Of a stretch of 64,000 nucleotides of DNA, positions 29,136 to 41,420 are shown one piece after another. The stretch spans positions 62,001-126,000 of the forward strand of contig JAGVRJ010000005.1 of NCBI GenBank assembly GCA_019059635.1. Direction: 5' to 3'. Position numbers and translations under genes: made by a program. The DNA is from Proales similis (Eukaryota > Rotifera > Eurotatoria > Ploima > Proalidae). A model generated the notes under the pieces. It saw only the letters and a list, made by a program, of their open reading frames with translations, did no database searches and was not told the DNA's origin. The number at the start of each line of letters is the position of its first letter. The first letter of the stretch is position 1.

Positions 29136-32100
29136 TTAATTAGAAAAAGCGGTAGATAGCCAATAATTGAAAAATGCATAGCAAATGAGATATTGAAACG
29201 GTCTAGGATCGAAGCTCGATTGTCGGTTAAATTTGCAGTCCATTAAGACCGGCCTGAGTGCAGGACACATTTTCTCTTCCATAAGGGTTTTAGACGTCGA
29301 ATCCTGATGGGCACAGGTTCCGTTGAGTAAGCGGAACTTTCCAGAGTTGACAATGCTAGAATGAAATTAAACCGCAAATGAGACAATCTTCAAAAGGAGT
29401 TGGCACTAGGTTGCTTACTTGCGAGTGATGCGGCAGTTGAAATTGTAGAATAGACTCTCTTTGTAGTCTTGCCAGTTCTCGATCACAAGCAAGAATAGAT
29501 TCGTCTTGGGAAGCGCAGCGACGTAATAAAACCCGCTCATGCATGGGCCACTAACGTTGCCCACCAGGATCTTTGTTTGAAATTCTCCGAGCACGGACTC
29601 GTTCACAGTGTAGCGAACTGCGTCCTGAATACAGCCATATTCGTTCTGGAAGCCTGGGATGGGACCACGGTTCTTGTAGTAGTTGTCCTGGTCTTCAGGA
29701 TTAAGCGGGATGCCCTCCAAAGTCACCTTGGGCTCATACGGTGAAATGGTGCACGTGCCCGAAAAGTCGATTGTCTCTTTGCGAATGAGTAATCTGTGCC
29801 TGTAAATAAGCTCTTTCATAATCTCGCCTTCCAGAATGCCTAGATTCACTTGCGAGTATTTTCTCTCCTCCAAATCTTTCTCTTTGATGAATTCGGGAGC
29901 CATGATGACAATCGCGTTTGTGTCGAATAAATAACACCGCGTCTCACATAAATGCAGCCCGTCCGGGCATCTGTAACTAAGACCACATGATTTGCTGCCA
30001 TCGCTAGAGCTCATTTTGCTCATTATTTTCTTCTGAAAGTCGTTGTAGCCAAGGTCAGTACCAGTTACGCCGATCAGCCTGTTGGTAGCGCAGCGAGGGA
30101 GATTCGTATCGGTGCCTTTTGCTTTGCTCACATAGCAGACTCCAGACTGGCAATCTTCGCCTTTTGAGCAATGGCATCCACCCGGAAGGCGACCCTTGAA
30201 CCTTTTGCATTCGCTCCTGTTTATATTGGGCATCCCTTCAAATACGGCTTGAGAAATGGTGATGATCTTGCCTGCCCCGGCTGCGTCTCTGTACGGAGAA
30301 CTGAGAGTTGTTTTAGTCTGCGCGTTCAGGGCTCGCTTATACCAAGATCTACTGACTGGGTTGTACAAGCGATTAGAGCGATGGCCCGGATAGGTGCGAA
30401 ACACGCCTGTTCTCATGCCCACATACGTCCACTTGACCTCTTTTACCATGCTGTCGGGTCTTTTATTCCAGAAGGCTTCTATTGGCTGACTAATAAGAAC
30501 GTATGCTCGAGTGCCTTTTTTATACTTGAGAGCAAAGTCGCAGCCCAAATCCACAAAGCTTCGATTCAATATGTGGCTGTTGATGTAAAAGTGAGCATCC
30601 ACCGTCTTGGAAGCCAGATCGTCGTCATAGAAGTATGAATTCGGATCACAATAGACGTTGGGTGCGAAGAATATGCTCGAGTAAGGATAGGACACTCTCA
30701 AGCCTGGGTATTTGGCCTCGTTTATTTTAACCTCTAGCTCTTCGAACACACCGGGAAGGGCTCGTCTGGCCAGTGAGCTGTTGTACTCAATCAACAAGTT
30801 GAAGTAGTTCTCTGAGTATTTGGACAAATCTTTGGGCTCAACGATCTCACGATAGCTCTTTGTTTTAGCCAACATGAAATGCGGAATCCTTAATCCAACA
30901 TGAGTGTGACTTACTTTATCAGAATCGGACAGACTGTAAGCAAATGAATAGTCAGTGCCTTCTAAACTCGCATAGTAGTAGGTTGCAGGCTGAACATTAA
31001 ACTAGAAGCAATCGATTAGAAATTTATTCAAACTTGAACTGCACTCGAAATGCTTACTTTTGGAAGGAGACGATTGGCCTTTTCAATCCTTAGTTTTCCT
31101 TGTTTGTTATCGAGCATGTCGTTTAGTACTTGATTAAACTCCTTTGGATTGCCGTATTTGTCTTGTTCGAGCTTGTTTATTGGCACAGCAATCGGATCCT
31201 CCATAATCTATATGAATCAAACAGATATTAGACACGAAAAATGGGCGACAAGCTGCTTGAGTAGAATACATTCTGACTACTGATCGCCGAAAGAGAAGGA
31301 TGAAATATCGCTTCTCCTTGTTTGTTTATGAGAAACGAATACACATCGCCCCATTGCTGTCCAGTGAGTAAGTTCTCAATTTCCTCTAGGGTCGCATCCA
31401 CTGCTGCCACGCCAATAAGTCTAAAATTTGCCTGAATTAGAACTGGGCAAGCAATCTCAATTCTAGCGCTCTGCTCACTTTTTGTCGTGCGTTACCACGG
31501 GCATTGCGTAAGTGATGGTGAGACCAAGGCCACCGCTATCGATATACGGCGAAGTCCAAACGCCTTGCTTGCTCGAAAATGTACTCGAAGACAAATACTC
31601 GTAGTAGTTGCTCATTTTTGAGATGAGATTTTCGCCGTCGTTCAGTTTTCGGAAGCTTCCGTCATTGTCACAGGCCATTTTCCCTTTGCATGACCGACTT
31701 AGAGATCTTGAGGATGTGCTGGGCACAGCACGCAACCTACCTGGTAGTTTTTCTCCATCGTCGACCGTGAGATAGCTGAAAATTCGTGCTCTGGGCTGAA
31801 GGAGATCGTTTCGCTGCGAAGCAGTCTCCCACACTTTGGTCCAATTGTAAATGCAAATCGGACCCGGAACAAATCCCGACCGAGTGTAGTAGCCTTCGCC
31901 GCAGCGCACCGTTTCTCCGTCCGAATCACTTCCATCCGTGATGAAGACAATTATGCTCTGGCAAGCTGTTCTCTGTTTTGAGTTGAGTAGGTCGAAAGCA
32001 ATTTCGAAACCCCGCCTTTAGAGTCAACTGCTTATTTTGTTCAAACTGAGTCCAATCGATCAGCTTACTCTAGCTCAGTCGTTCCACCTGCTTTTAGCTC

Positions 32101-33366
32101 ACTGACTTTATGCTTAAGATCGCGTCGATGGGCCAAAGTAGCCTGGACCACTCGATCCTGCTGACAACTTAGTACTTCCGTCTGATAGGCGTGAGAACGT
32201 CCAATTTCGTCCCAGTGACTTGCTCTTGCACATACAACGTTGATGTAATCGTGTGCAGTCAGAGTGTCGATGACCGCTTTTGCTACGGACTTGGCGATTT
32301 CAAACTTTTCGCCTCTCATCGATAGGCTGCAGTCGATGACGATTACAACGTCCTTTGGCCCGCTAGTAGCTGCAATATACCAGTTACGCACCCGAGGATC
32401 ATAGTCGTTGTAGAAACCAGCGAAATTGGTATCCCATTCGCGAGCTGAAATGAAAATCAGAGAAAACGTTAGTTGCAAATTTGAGCTATATTTCAATTCG
32501 AAGGAGAAATCAATTTAACCTGGATAAAGCCGAATGAGACCAAGACTAGAACCAAAGTACTGCCAGCGAAGGGACGGATCCTGGCGCAGGTTCTCTTTGA
32601 ATATTTTATCTAATGGCTTTGTATAGATGACTGCGTCGATGGTCGTGTTATGGTGGCGTGGAATCTCGTCTGAAATCTTCACAATTGAGCTCTCGAAGCT
32701 CACTTTTTGCTTGAAATATCTAACACATAGATAATTGGGTTGGGACTAGTTTTAGGAGGGCGATTGCTGAAAAAGAGACACTTACGGAGAGAATTCCATT
32801 TTATCAGGCAGCAGAGAGGGCACATCCGCGTCGCGGTAAAAGTCCGGATTGAGATCATACAAGTTGCTTATGTTGGAGTGAGTTTTGTGACTTTGATAAA
32901 GCTCAAGAGCTCGATCGGCAATTCGCTGATGTAATTTTTTAAAAAGTGTTCGGTTTGACCAAAACCGTCCAAAATGAGAACTTACACGAGCGGCATGTTG
33001 CTTGAGATTGAAATACTCGCTCAGCTTTTCTTTCACTTCTTTGACCACTTGTTCTCCGTCTTTGGCCTCAACCATGTACTCGGCCAGGTCGAAATTCTCC
33101 TGGGTCATGTCTCGGTTTATGAGTTCAGTCGCAAGCTAGATTGGACATTTTAGTGGCATTTCATGAGCAAATTGGCTTTGTAAAGACTCAGAAACCTGAA
33201 TGATGTAGTTTTGTATGATGGCAGCCCAATTTTGAACATCGCCTGTCAAGGTGCCATCGTTAGAACTGGTCCGAGTAGAGTAGGCTTCGTCCAAAAGGGC
33301 ATATGGCTCGTTTAATGCCGCCACGTAAGAACAAGCAATTAAGGCGAGGAAAATGCTCAGTGCCAT
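29136..33366 (-). CDS. Voltage-gated calcium channel alpha2/delta subunit
   Basis: Twelve exons: 33196-33366, 32995-33135, 32786-32925, 32520-32719, 32069-32444, 31741-32015, 31479-31683, 31270-31420, 31058-31207, 30915-30989, 29419-30857, 29136-29355. Phases agree and give 1180 aa. A signal peptide (MALSIFLALIACSYVAA) is followed by a VWA_N region (LNPDFYRDADVPSLLPD, QYFGSSLGLIRLYP), then RVRNWYIAATSGPKDVVIVID (in part). The VWA domain has an intact MIDAS start DCSLS near residue 255. Cache-type regions follow (RLYNPVSRSWYKRAL, LIGVAAVDATL). It promotes surface delivery and presynaptic placement of CaV1/CaV2 channels. The C-terminus ends with a hydrophobic stretch (FQYLICYAFFNYWLSTAF), compatible with a GPI signal. 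The terminal exon hinges on a splice that removes an AAG-TAA stop at 29416-29420. It is divergent from OGFOD1. Confidence 0.93.
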
Positions 33367-33837
33367 TTCATTGTGTAGAATCAGAGCCAATTTGACTACT
33401 TCTGCCTCTCTTCTTAAGCGAAGAATGTGTCAAATGCGGCAAGATCTTCCAAGCAGAATGAGTTTCGATGCTCAATTATGAGACTTATGAATCTGAAATG
33501 AGCAGCGGAAATCAAATAGAGAATTATCGATCGATTCTCGTAACTCTATTAGTTTGCTGGCAGCGCACACACACACGCAAATAGGCAAAAAGAGGCCAGA
33601 ATTAATTTCACAGTCTATAATGGATTTTATTTGCAGTCTAACGGGCTTCTGGGCAAGTTTGCTCATGCATGAGTGAGAACAAGACTTGTATGCATCCGAT
33701 AGCAGGTTCCTATTAACACAATGCCGCGCTAAGGGCGACCGAAATTCAACTAAATTATGAACATGTCGAGCACATGGGCAAATGCGTAATGCGCGCGAGG
33801 CCCGAGCTAAAATAGAGATTCGTTCAAATTAAATAGA
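33367..33837. other. divergent intergenic region between alpha2delta and OGFOD1
   Basis: 471 bp with no coding exon. It includes a short CA tract near 33566-33579. It presumably holds promoters for both genes. Confidence 0.4.
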
Positions 33838-35992
33838 ATGGACGCACTGCTTCGACAATTCGACGAAAAACTTCTTGACGGCCTAAGTAGAGCCTACAGA
33901 AATGGCACCGCTTTGGATGAATCGGTGCAAGGTAAGCGATTAAGCATCTTCTAATTCGTTCCCGCTTTCTCTCTCAACCTTTTAAAGGTGTTGAACTTGG
34001 ACTGGAGCCGTTCACTCACTGTGTAATAGAAAACTTTATTCGCGATGAGCAGTTCATTGAAGAGCTACAGAATGAGATGCAGAATGAGTTGAATTACATG
34101 GCGAAGAACAACGACTTGTACAAGTTCCATCAGGTTGGTAGAATGACTCAAATTTGATCAGGTCGAGGGCAAAAATGGTTATAAGCACTCGATTGCAAAA
34201 GACGGCCGATCTGAGTGGAATTAACTCAAAGAGAATTAGTCAATTTCGTGACGGAGTTTTGTACGGACCGTTCCTAGAGCTGCTTAAGAACGTCACTGGC
34301 CTGGAACTGAGCTCAAACAGGATAGATGTCACGTCGTCTAAATATGAGTTCAGCGATTATCTGCTTTGTCACGACGATGACATACACGACGTGAACGGGT
34401 CTGGCAGGCGGATTGCATTCATCTACTATATCCTTCCTTCTGATTGGAGTGAGGAAGGCAAAGACGGCGGAAATCTTGATCTGTTTGCGGTGAATGGTAA
34501 TTGCATGCTTATGATCACACTCAATGCTTGTTCAAAAAATAACTCCCGAACAAGAGCAGTTGCAGCCGGTCGAAGTAGCCAAGCGAGTTGTGCCCAGACA
34601 TAATAGTCTCTTATTCTTCGAAGTGTCGGATAAATCATTCCATCAAGTTTCAGAGGTGTTGACCCGAAAAACGCGCCTTTCGATAAACGGCTGGTTTCAT
34701 GGGCCAATCAACTGGCGTCCTCCGCCGGCCATCATCATACCGCCCGAGCCCAAGGATTACGAACAAGTCGATGTAATCTAAAAGCTTTTAAGGTCTTGGC
34801 CAGGTTTTAGAAATTTATCTTAAAGGCCAATCTGTTTTTCGATTGGGTCGCCGAGAAATACATAAAGCCAAGCAATCAGACGCAAATTCAGCTCACGTTT
34901 TCCAGCACTTCAGAGATAAAATTGAGCAAATTTTTTAGAGTGAGCTGCTTGAGAGGTGCTTCTTTTCACTCAAATTTATCTATATTTTTTTATTTAGAAT
35001 AAGAAGCTGCAGAAAGTTGCCAACAGTCTTAACAGTCCGTCAATAAAATGGACTCGAGAAGGACCCTACAATCGCAAGTAGATAAACTTTGCTCCACATT
35101 TAACATGATCTTGTCTCTCAATTGATTACAACAGAAATGTTGAGATTGCCGAATGGAATACTCTGCCTGAGGAGATAAAAGAACTGATTAGGGTGCTCAC
35201 ATGCGACCATATGGGGCTTACATTGTCAAATATGACTGGACTTGGATTGCATTCATCGATTCCAAAGAGGAAAGATGACGATGAACCAAGTGACGATGAC
35301 GACGATTACGACGATGGCTCAGACCAGAGCGACCAGGAGGAAATTAACGAGCAAGCTGGGGAGGCATCGGCTCGAAATGCTCTGCCGGAGGCAGTAGAGA
35401 GGAGCGAAGAAGAAGACGATGATGGTGAAGATGAAAACGGCGATAATGGAGACTTGAAGCGAAAAGCAGAGAGTGCAGAAGAGCCAGACGAGGAGGAGGA
35501 GGAAGGACCGAGTTTCAAGAAGGCCAAGACCAGCAATCAGTCAGATGAGGTTCAAGCCTCAACATCAAAAGAGGCCCACATCGAATACTCTACACCCAAA
35601 TGTCGAGCAGAGGTCAGAAGATGGCGTCAAGGCACCTACACATTAATCACCGACGACGATCTCGATATGAATCGAAAAGCACTTGATTTGAGTGTATTTT
35701 TCTCATGCAATAAATGGAAGCTTGAATGCGGAGGCCATGTGAGCTATATTGCGCGAGACGAGGATACTGAGGTGAGTGATCAGCTATTTTTAGAAACCAG
35801 AAAGCATTAAAATTGAACTAAACTCGCACACGCGATCTCCAGCTTCTCACCGTGAACCCCGAAGAGAACTGCATCTCATTGGTGTATCGGGACGAAGAAA
35901 CTCTTCGGTTCACAAAATATGTCAACTCCAGAGTAAATGGAATAAACGAGCAGAATTCGTTTTATGAAATATCAGTTTGCTATTTTGAATAA
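33838..35992 (+). CDS. OGFOD1: Prolyl 3-hydroxylase OGFOD1 (Tpa1/Ofd1 family)
   Basis: Eight exons: 33838-33931, 33988-34133, 34202-34496, 34555-34772, 34826-34939, 34998-35077, 35135-35771, 35843-35992. They give 577 aa. This Fe(II)/2-oxoglutarate dioxygenase hydroxylates a prolyl residue of ribosomal protein uS12 and affects translation fidelity. The catalytic domain is visible: YEFSDYLLCHDDD supplies the HxD iron ligands, GGNLDLF is the core strand, and SFHQVSEVL then INGWFHGP supplies the distal His. The C-terminal non-catalytic double-stranded helix ends with RWRQGTYTLITDDD, YIARDEDTE and TVNPEENCISLVYRDEETL. Between the two lies a D/E-rich insert (about residues 330-430) with a basic KRK patch. 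The stop codon overlaps AATAAA, and MSH5 starts 56 bp later on the same strand. Confidence 0.95.
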
Positions 35993-36048
35993 ACGAGAAT
36001 AAGAAAACGTTCTAGCTGAGTTGAATTGAAATTTGTTTAGTTTTCAAA
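35988..36048 (+). promoter_or_regulatory. OGFOD1/MSH5 intercistronic junction
   Basis: AATAAA at 35988-35993 overlaps the OGFOD1 stop. About 45 nt later an AATTTGTTTAG acceptor-like sequence ends 8 nt before the MSH5 ATG. There is no room for a conventional promoter outside OGFOD1 itself. Operon-like processing is inferred. Confidence 0.4.
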
Positions 36049-39000
36049 ATGAACACAATCAACACCGAAAGCTTGGACTTGAGTGTGCAGAGCTCGAGGA
36101 TCGAAGAAGAGAACTTTAATTTGGAGTCGGTTGTGGAGGATGAGATAAACCGAGATTTGGAAAACAAAGCGGAACTGGAAGAGGATGAAGAAGCACACCA
36201 TGTTGTTTACTTGTGCTTGCTTAACCAGGGCGGCAAACTCGGTGCGGCTTATTACAGCTCGACAGAGAGAAAGCTTTATTACTTGAGTGACATGTCAGAG
36301 AGCAGCCAGTTTGAGCTGAGCAGTTTACTCATCGACGACTTAAGGCCGTTGGTTGTGTTGGCCAATTCGAAAAGCGATTACACGTACATGAGCTTTCTTC
36401 GCTTCAAATGCGCTTACTACACTCAAGAGCAGAACGAAAGGGGCGCTCAAACGAGTGAATTCAATCGATTGCTCGAGACGCCCAAGTCAACAGAAACGTT
36501 TCTCAGCGAAGTGCTTTCTAAGAACGATATGAGCGGACCGATACGCCGGAGAGAAAGCTTGATCGGCTTTGAAGTGCTGGCTGCCGCTAACTTTGCGTAT
36601 GAAACGGCCAAGCAGCGAATTATGGAAATTGAAGAACTTTCGACCTTGCCGCCCAGGCCAATGCAGCCGACCGAGCGTTTAGTGTTTTTCAGTTCGATAT
36701 TTGACTTTGAAAGTCGGCTGGCAATAAGAGCAACTGGAGCTTTATTAAACTATTTGGACCATAAACGAGTGAACTTTGAATTCGACGACAACTTGATTCG
36801 CACGCCGATTGAACAAGTCAGCCCGATCGATTTAGAGTCGATTCTCATTCTAGACTCGAACTCCTTTAAATCGCTTCGGATATTCAGCAATGCGGACTTG
36901 AGCTGTGCTTACAGACAGCAGTCATATGCCGACTCGAACTTTTTTCGCACGCAGCTGAATGACCAGAACAAATCGACCGTCTACAGCTTGTTCCTAAGCC
37001 AAGTGCACACAAAAATGGGCATTGGTAAACTGCGTTCGTTCATGCTCAAGCCGGTGAGAGATGAGCGGGTGCTCGCTCGTAGGCACACAGTTGTGGAGTT
37101 TTTCACCAGACAAAGAAATCAAGAAGCTTTAGAGACACTAGTGAGCAATTTGAAGAGAGTGAAATTTATTCAGCCGATTTTGAAGCGGATGCAAGCCGGT
37201 CGTTGCTCTTGGACTGAATGGAAAAGAGTCTACAAGACTACAAATGCGCTGATCAACATTCTGAAACTTTGTGCTCGACTAATGAGCTGTGAGTCGCAAG
37301 CAGCGGAGAATAGCGACACATTGGGCTTCGACGATACGATCATTCAGGGAAATCGTAGTCTCGTTTCTTTGCTCATCAACAATCAACGATCCAACGCCGC
37401 TCATCAAAACCAATCTGTCCTAAACGGCACATTGATCGAGGAGTTGGCTCGAATCGAAAGTCTTCCTGAACTAGAGCAGCTGATGAGTCAGTTCGAGCAT
37501 GTGGTCGACCTCAAACTGTCAGAGGAGACCTCGAAATGCAAGGTGAATCAAAACGTTTCATACAGATTAGATGAGCTGAAGCAAGTCTATTCGAGGATTT
37601 CCGACCACTTGACCATTGTGGCTCAGCAAGAAATGGAGAGAATGAACGTCGGCTTCACCCAAGTGACTTATTTACCTCAGCTTGGATTCCTGTTGGTATT
37701 GAACAAAGAGAGTTTTATGAATGAGAGTCTCAGTTTTAATTTGAGTGAACTCAGAGATGAAGAGGCCGACTTTGACATGTTCCGAGCAGAGTTTGAACGA
37801 AAAAATGAGCTCAAATTCGAGTTCATTACGAATGAGCAGTTCTTTTACAAAAATCGGCGAATGGCTGCACTCGATGAGCAGTTCGGCGACATAGTTACGG
37901 AAATAAATGAACTTGAGAGTGAAATTGTGCGTCGAGTGCAAGATGAGTTTGTTAAGCAGGAAAAGCTATTTGCCAATGTGTTTGACTTGTGTGCAGAGCT
38001 GGACTGCTTGACGGCCTACTCGTTGGTCGCCAAGTCGAATAACTATGTTCGTCCTCAGCTGGACTTGGGCGCTTCATTTGTCAGAGCGGAAAATGTCAGA
38101 CATCCACTGGTAGAGCTAGCGGTTGAATATGGACTATTCATCCCGAACGATCTACGCTCAGACTGGAGTGTAGAATATAGAAATAAAGTGAAAGTTCTAA
38201 CTGGACCGAACGCCTCGGGCAAATCAATTTATCTGCAACAAGTGGCTCTTCTCGTCTACATGGCCATGATAGGCAGTTTCGTACCCGCAGACAGCGCAGC
38301 TCTGGGCGACTTTGACCGCATCTTTACTCGAATCAACTCCAACGAGACAATTTCAATGCAACAGAGCACGTTCGCTATCGATCTGAAACAAATAACGTCC
38401 GCCGTGAACCATGCGACCTTCAAATCACTTGTGATCGTGGACGAGTTTGGCAAAGGAACTGACATAAGCGATGGCCAGGCGATTGTCGCAGGCGTTGTAA
38501 AGCATTGGCTTCTCAAAGAGGCCCTATCCCCGCACATTTACTTTTCAACGCATTTCTACGAGATGTTTGCAAATTTGTCGGCTGTTTTCGGCGATTTGTC
38601 CCAGAACATAGAATGCCTGACTCCAGATTATTTAGTTGACGCCGACTCGGAGGTCAAAAGCAACAGAATGAAAAAGCCAGTGATCACGTATCTTTACAAA
38701 CTGAAAAAGGGCGTCTGCAGTTCGAGCCATGCTTTTCCTGTGCTTTCAAAGGCAGGCCTTGGCGACGATGTAACTCAGCGTGCGGAATACTTCTACAAGT
38801 TGATCAAAGAAGCGAACCGAATTGGGGGCCCGATGCAAAATGGTCATAAAAGTGAATTAAAACCAAAAGGGGCCGACGAAGTATTTTCCAGGTGAGTTGG
38901 TCTATTCAATTGAGCGATTTAATTCAATTCATTTTAGTTGTTTGTTTGTGTTGAATAGATGCCGAGATGCAATAAAACGCTTGCTTGAGATTTCAACCGA

Positions 39001-39088
39001 TTTGGAAGAGGCAGCCAAAGCGGCTAATATTCGGGCTCTTCTTAAGGATCTAATTCATCAGCCGCGCTCAGTCAACCAGGATAATTAG
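36049..39088 (+). CDS. MSH5: MutS protein homolog 5 (meiotic crossover factor)
   Basis: Two exons, 36049-38891 and 38959-39088, give 990 aa (human about 834). With MSH4 it forms a clamp that stabilises recombination intermediates and promotes crossovers in meiosis. An acidic N-terminal extension precedes the connector and lever domains (FKSLRIFSNADLS, HTKMGIGKLRSFMLKPVRDE). The ATPase is complete: Walker A GPNASGKS, SMQQSTFAIDLKQI signature, Walker B LVIVDEFGKGTD and the H-loop FSTHF. The helix-turn-helix region ends SSHAFPVLSKAGL. There is no mismatch-reading F-x-E motif at the N-terminus, as expected for MSH5. The first exon is unusually long for this genome, 2.8 kb without an intron. An acceptor-like AG lies 8 nt before the ATG. 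Confidence 0.93.
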
Positions 39089-39367
39089 ATTTCTCTCTCT
39101 TTACTTCTTTCCTCTCTCTCTGTCTACTTGGTTTCTTTCTTATCGCTTTTCCTTCTGTTTTATAGCTGTGAACGATTCGCTTGAATTTAACCCATTTTCA
39201 CCTTCAGTGCTTATCTCGACCGGCTTCATGTCCAGACGTACGTTATTCTTAATTCCCGGCTCATGAAGGCAGCCGCATAATAAATGAAACTCATAAGATG
39301 CGATCTAGGGCTAGCTGTCGACATTTGCAACTTGCGAAAGGCCAAGTAGAGCATAATTTGCGACTTG

Positions 39368-40858
39368 ATGAGCCGGCGTTCGAGGCCAATGCGGATCATT
39401 TGCGAATCTGAAATGTTAGTTTGGCTAATTCTTGCCGTTGGCCTTGTCAACACCGCTTCCGCCCAGTGTCCGTCCGGATGTCAGGAATGTTCGAGCAAAT
39501 TTATAAACTGTACAGCCTCTCAAATAGCGTCGGTCGATTTTTTAAGGAACATAAACCAAACTGTCGAAAGGGTTATTATCAGCCGCAACTCAATTCCCGT
39601 TCTCGACCGAGCACTCTTTGAAGGCGACAATCAAATTGAAGACTTGGACCTGAGCTTGAACGGCATCCTTTTAGTAACAAGTGATCGAGTTTTCGACAAT
39701 CTCAATTCTCTGAGTCGACTTTCGCTCTCAAGAAACAAGTTCAAAGTGGCCGACCAACGATCATTTTCGTTTCTGAAACCAGTCGCCTCTACATTGAATA
39801 TATTGGAGATGAGCTCGGCATTTGCCGACGATTTAAATCTTTCCTATCGACATTCAATGAACGCATTCGAAGAGGTCTATGAGATAATGCGCAACTCAAA
39901 GCTCAAAGAGCTGAGGCGGCTGTCATTGAGCAACAATTCGCTGACCAAATTCAATTTACTGCAGCGAATGGAATCGCGAGAGACTCTCTCAGACATCGGC
40001 TGTTATTTGCCCAATCTGGAGCACTTGGATTTACGAGACAATCTCTTGCACGAGATTCAGTTTGATGAAACATGTGACAATCGTCTGCGCCTTCTCGATC
40101 TGTCAAATAACAAAATCAATAGAGTAAACTCGAATTTACTCAACGCGTTCGTTTTCTATTTAAATCGAAGCGTCGATTTCAAAGTAGACTTGAGCGGCAA
40201 CTCATTCAGATGCGATTGCGACCTATTGCCTTTTTACGAATGGCTCAAACCGAATTCGTACGCAGTGATCGGTTCAAGGGACCTACGCTGTAGCAATTCA
40301 AGCGCATATTGGCAGATTCGCGATCAAAAGCTGCTCGAGGCAAATTTAGACTCATATTGTGCTGAGGAGACCGGAGAGACTGGCAAGATTGAAACGAGCA
40401 CCCTAAATCGGCAAGAAAGAGAAGAGCAAGCCCAAACTCGCATGATCCTGTACTTGTTCGGCATATTTATTGTCTGGTCCATTCTCTATGTGGCTGTGCG
40501 AAAACAGTGTCAAAAGCTTGACGAGCTGCCAACCGAGAGGGGCGTCTATCAGTCGGGCACAAGACGAATTGTATACGATCCGGAGAGTGGCACAACAAAC
40601 AATGCAGTCATAGAAGAGCACATCAACTTCCCCGAAGATAGACCTAGCCGCTTCTCCGAGTACCTTTACATGTCAAGGTTAAGTCAAGTGGCTAAAACGG
40701 CCAGAGCTCGAATATTTGAGCTTCCATTGTTAAGAAACATGGCTCGAAAGGCGCCAACTCGTCCCTACGAGCATTTTGTTGATGGAATTAGTCTGAGTCA
40801 GACGAGCTTGACGCTCGATCCCGATAGATCTGCCGCCAGGCTTCAACTTCGCGAGTGA
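39368..40858 (+). CDS. Leucine-rich-repeat single-pass membrane protein
   Basis: A single exon of 496 aa from the ATG at 39368. The hydrophobic signal (MLVWLILAVGLVNTASA) lies about 15-20 residues in, so a later ATG could be the real start. In order there is an LRRNT Cys cap (CPSGCQECSSKFINC), about six LRRs (for example LEHLDLRDNLLHEI, LRLLDLSNNKINRV), an LRRCT cap (NSFRCDCDLLPFYEWL...LRCSNSS...YC), a TM helix at about residues 359-377 and a 115-residue cytoplasmic tail. The layout recalls trophoblast glycoprotein (TPBG)-like and other adhesion LRR receptors. I cannot assign orthology. AATAAA lies at 40967-40972. Confidence 0.8.
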   Translation: MSRRSRPMRIICESEMLVWLILAVGLVNTASAQCPSGCQECSSKFINCTASQIASVDFLRNINQTVERVIISRNSIPVLDRALFEGDNQIEDLDLSLNGILLVTSDRVFDNLNSLSRLSLSRNKFKVADQRSFSFLKPVASTLNILEMSSAFADDLNLSYRHSMNAFEEVYEIMRNSKLKELRRLSLSNNSLTKFNLLQRMESRETLSDIGCYLPNLEHLDLRDNLLHEIQFDETCDNRLRLLDLSNNKINRVNSNLLNAFVFYLNRSVDFKVDLSGNSFRCDCDLLPFYEWLKPNSYAVIGSRDLRCSNSSAYWQIRDQKLLEANLDSYCAEETGETGKIETSTLNRQEREEQAQTRMILYLFGIFIVWSILYVAVRKQCQKLDELPTERGVYQSGTRRIVYDPESGTTNNAVIEEHINFPEDRPSRFSEYLYMSRLSQVAKTARARIFELPLLRNMARKAPTRPYEHFVDGISLSQTSLTLDPDRSAARLQLRE

Positions 40859-41420
40859 ACTCGAGCAGACTCTCGTCTTCTGATCTCGCTCGATCTAAAT
40901 AAGCCTAATCAATTCAAATGTAATCAAAGCTTATTTCTTGTTCTCCAATTGAGTTTTTATAGAGAGAATAAATTGCCATCCAACAATCATAATATGCACA
41001 AGCTTTATTTCGTGGGCGGCAGTCTATTGATCTCAAGGTCAAAGATTGCTGAAACATTTTAGTTGGCCAACGTTAACAGTTGTTTTCTAAAAATCGATAA
41101 CTCACACTTTGAAAGCCTACATCGTTTTACTTGAGTTCTTACACGCCTCGAAATGCAAAATATCTGTGTAATTGATGCTGCGAGATGGTGTTAGGTAGAT
41201 ATCAATTTCTAAACGAAACAAAAACAACTAAATTAAGAGCGTTATTTCATATAATAGCAGACAGCTGGCTCATTGGTCTGCTAAAACATTTTCATCAAAC
41301 ACTACGTGACTTTGCGTTTGTCATGAGGCTATCATGAAGGGTTTTATGATTTTATTGCTTAAAATGACGAGTTGGAAACAGAAATTGATAAGTAGATTGT
41401 TCGTTTGATTCTGAGGTGAA
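40859..41420. other. intergenic region before the DEG/ENaC array
   Basis: It contains the LRR-gene poly(A) signal (40967-40972). No other gene or repeat recognised. Confidence 0.4.
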
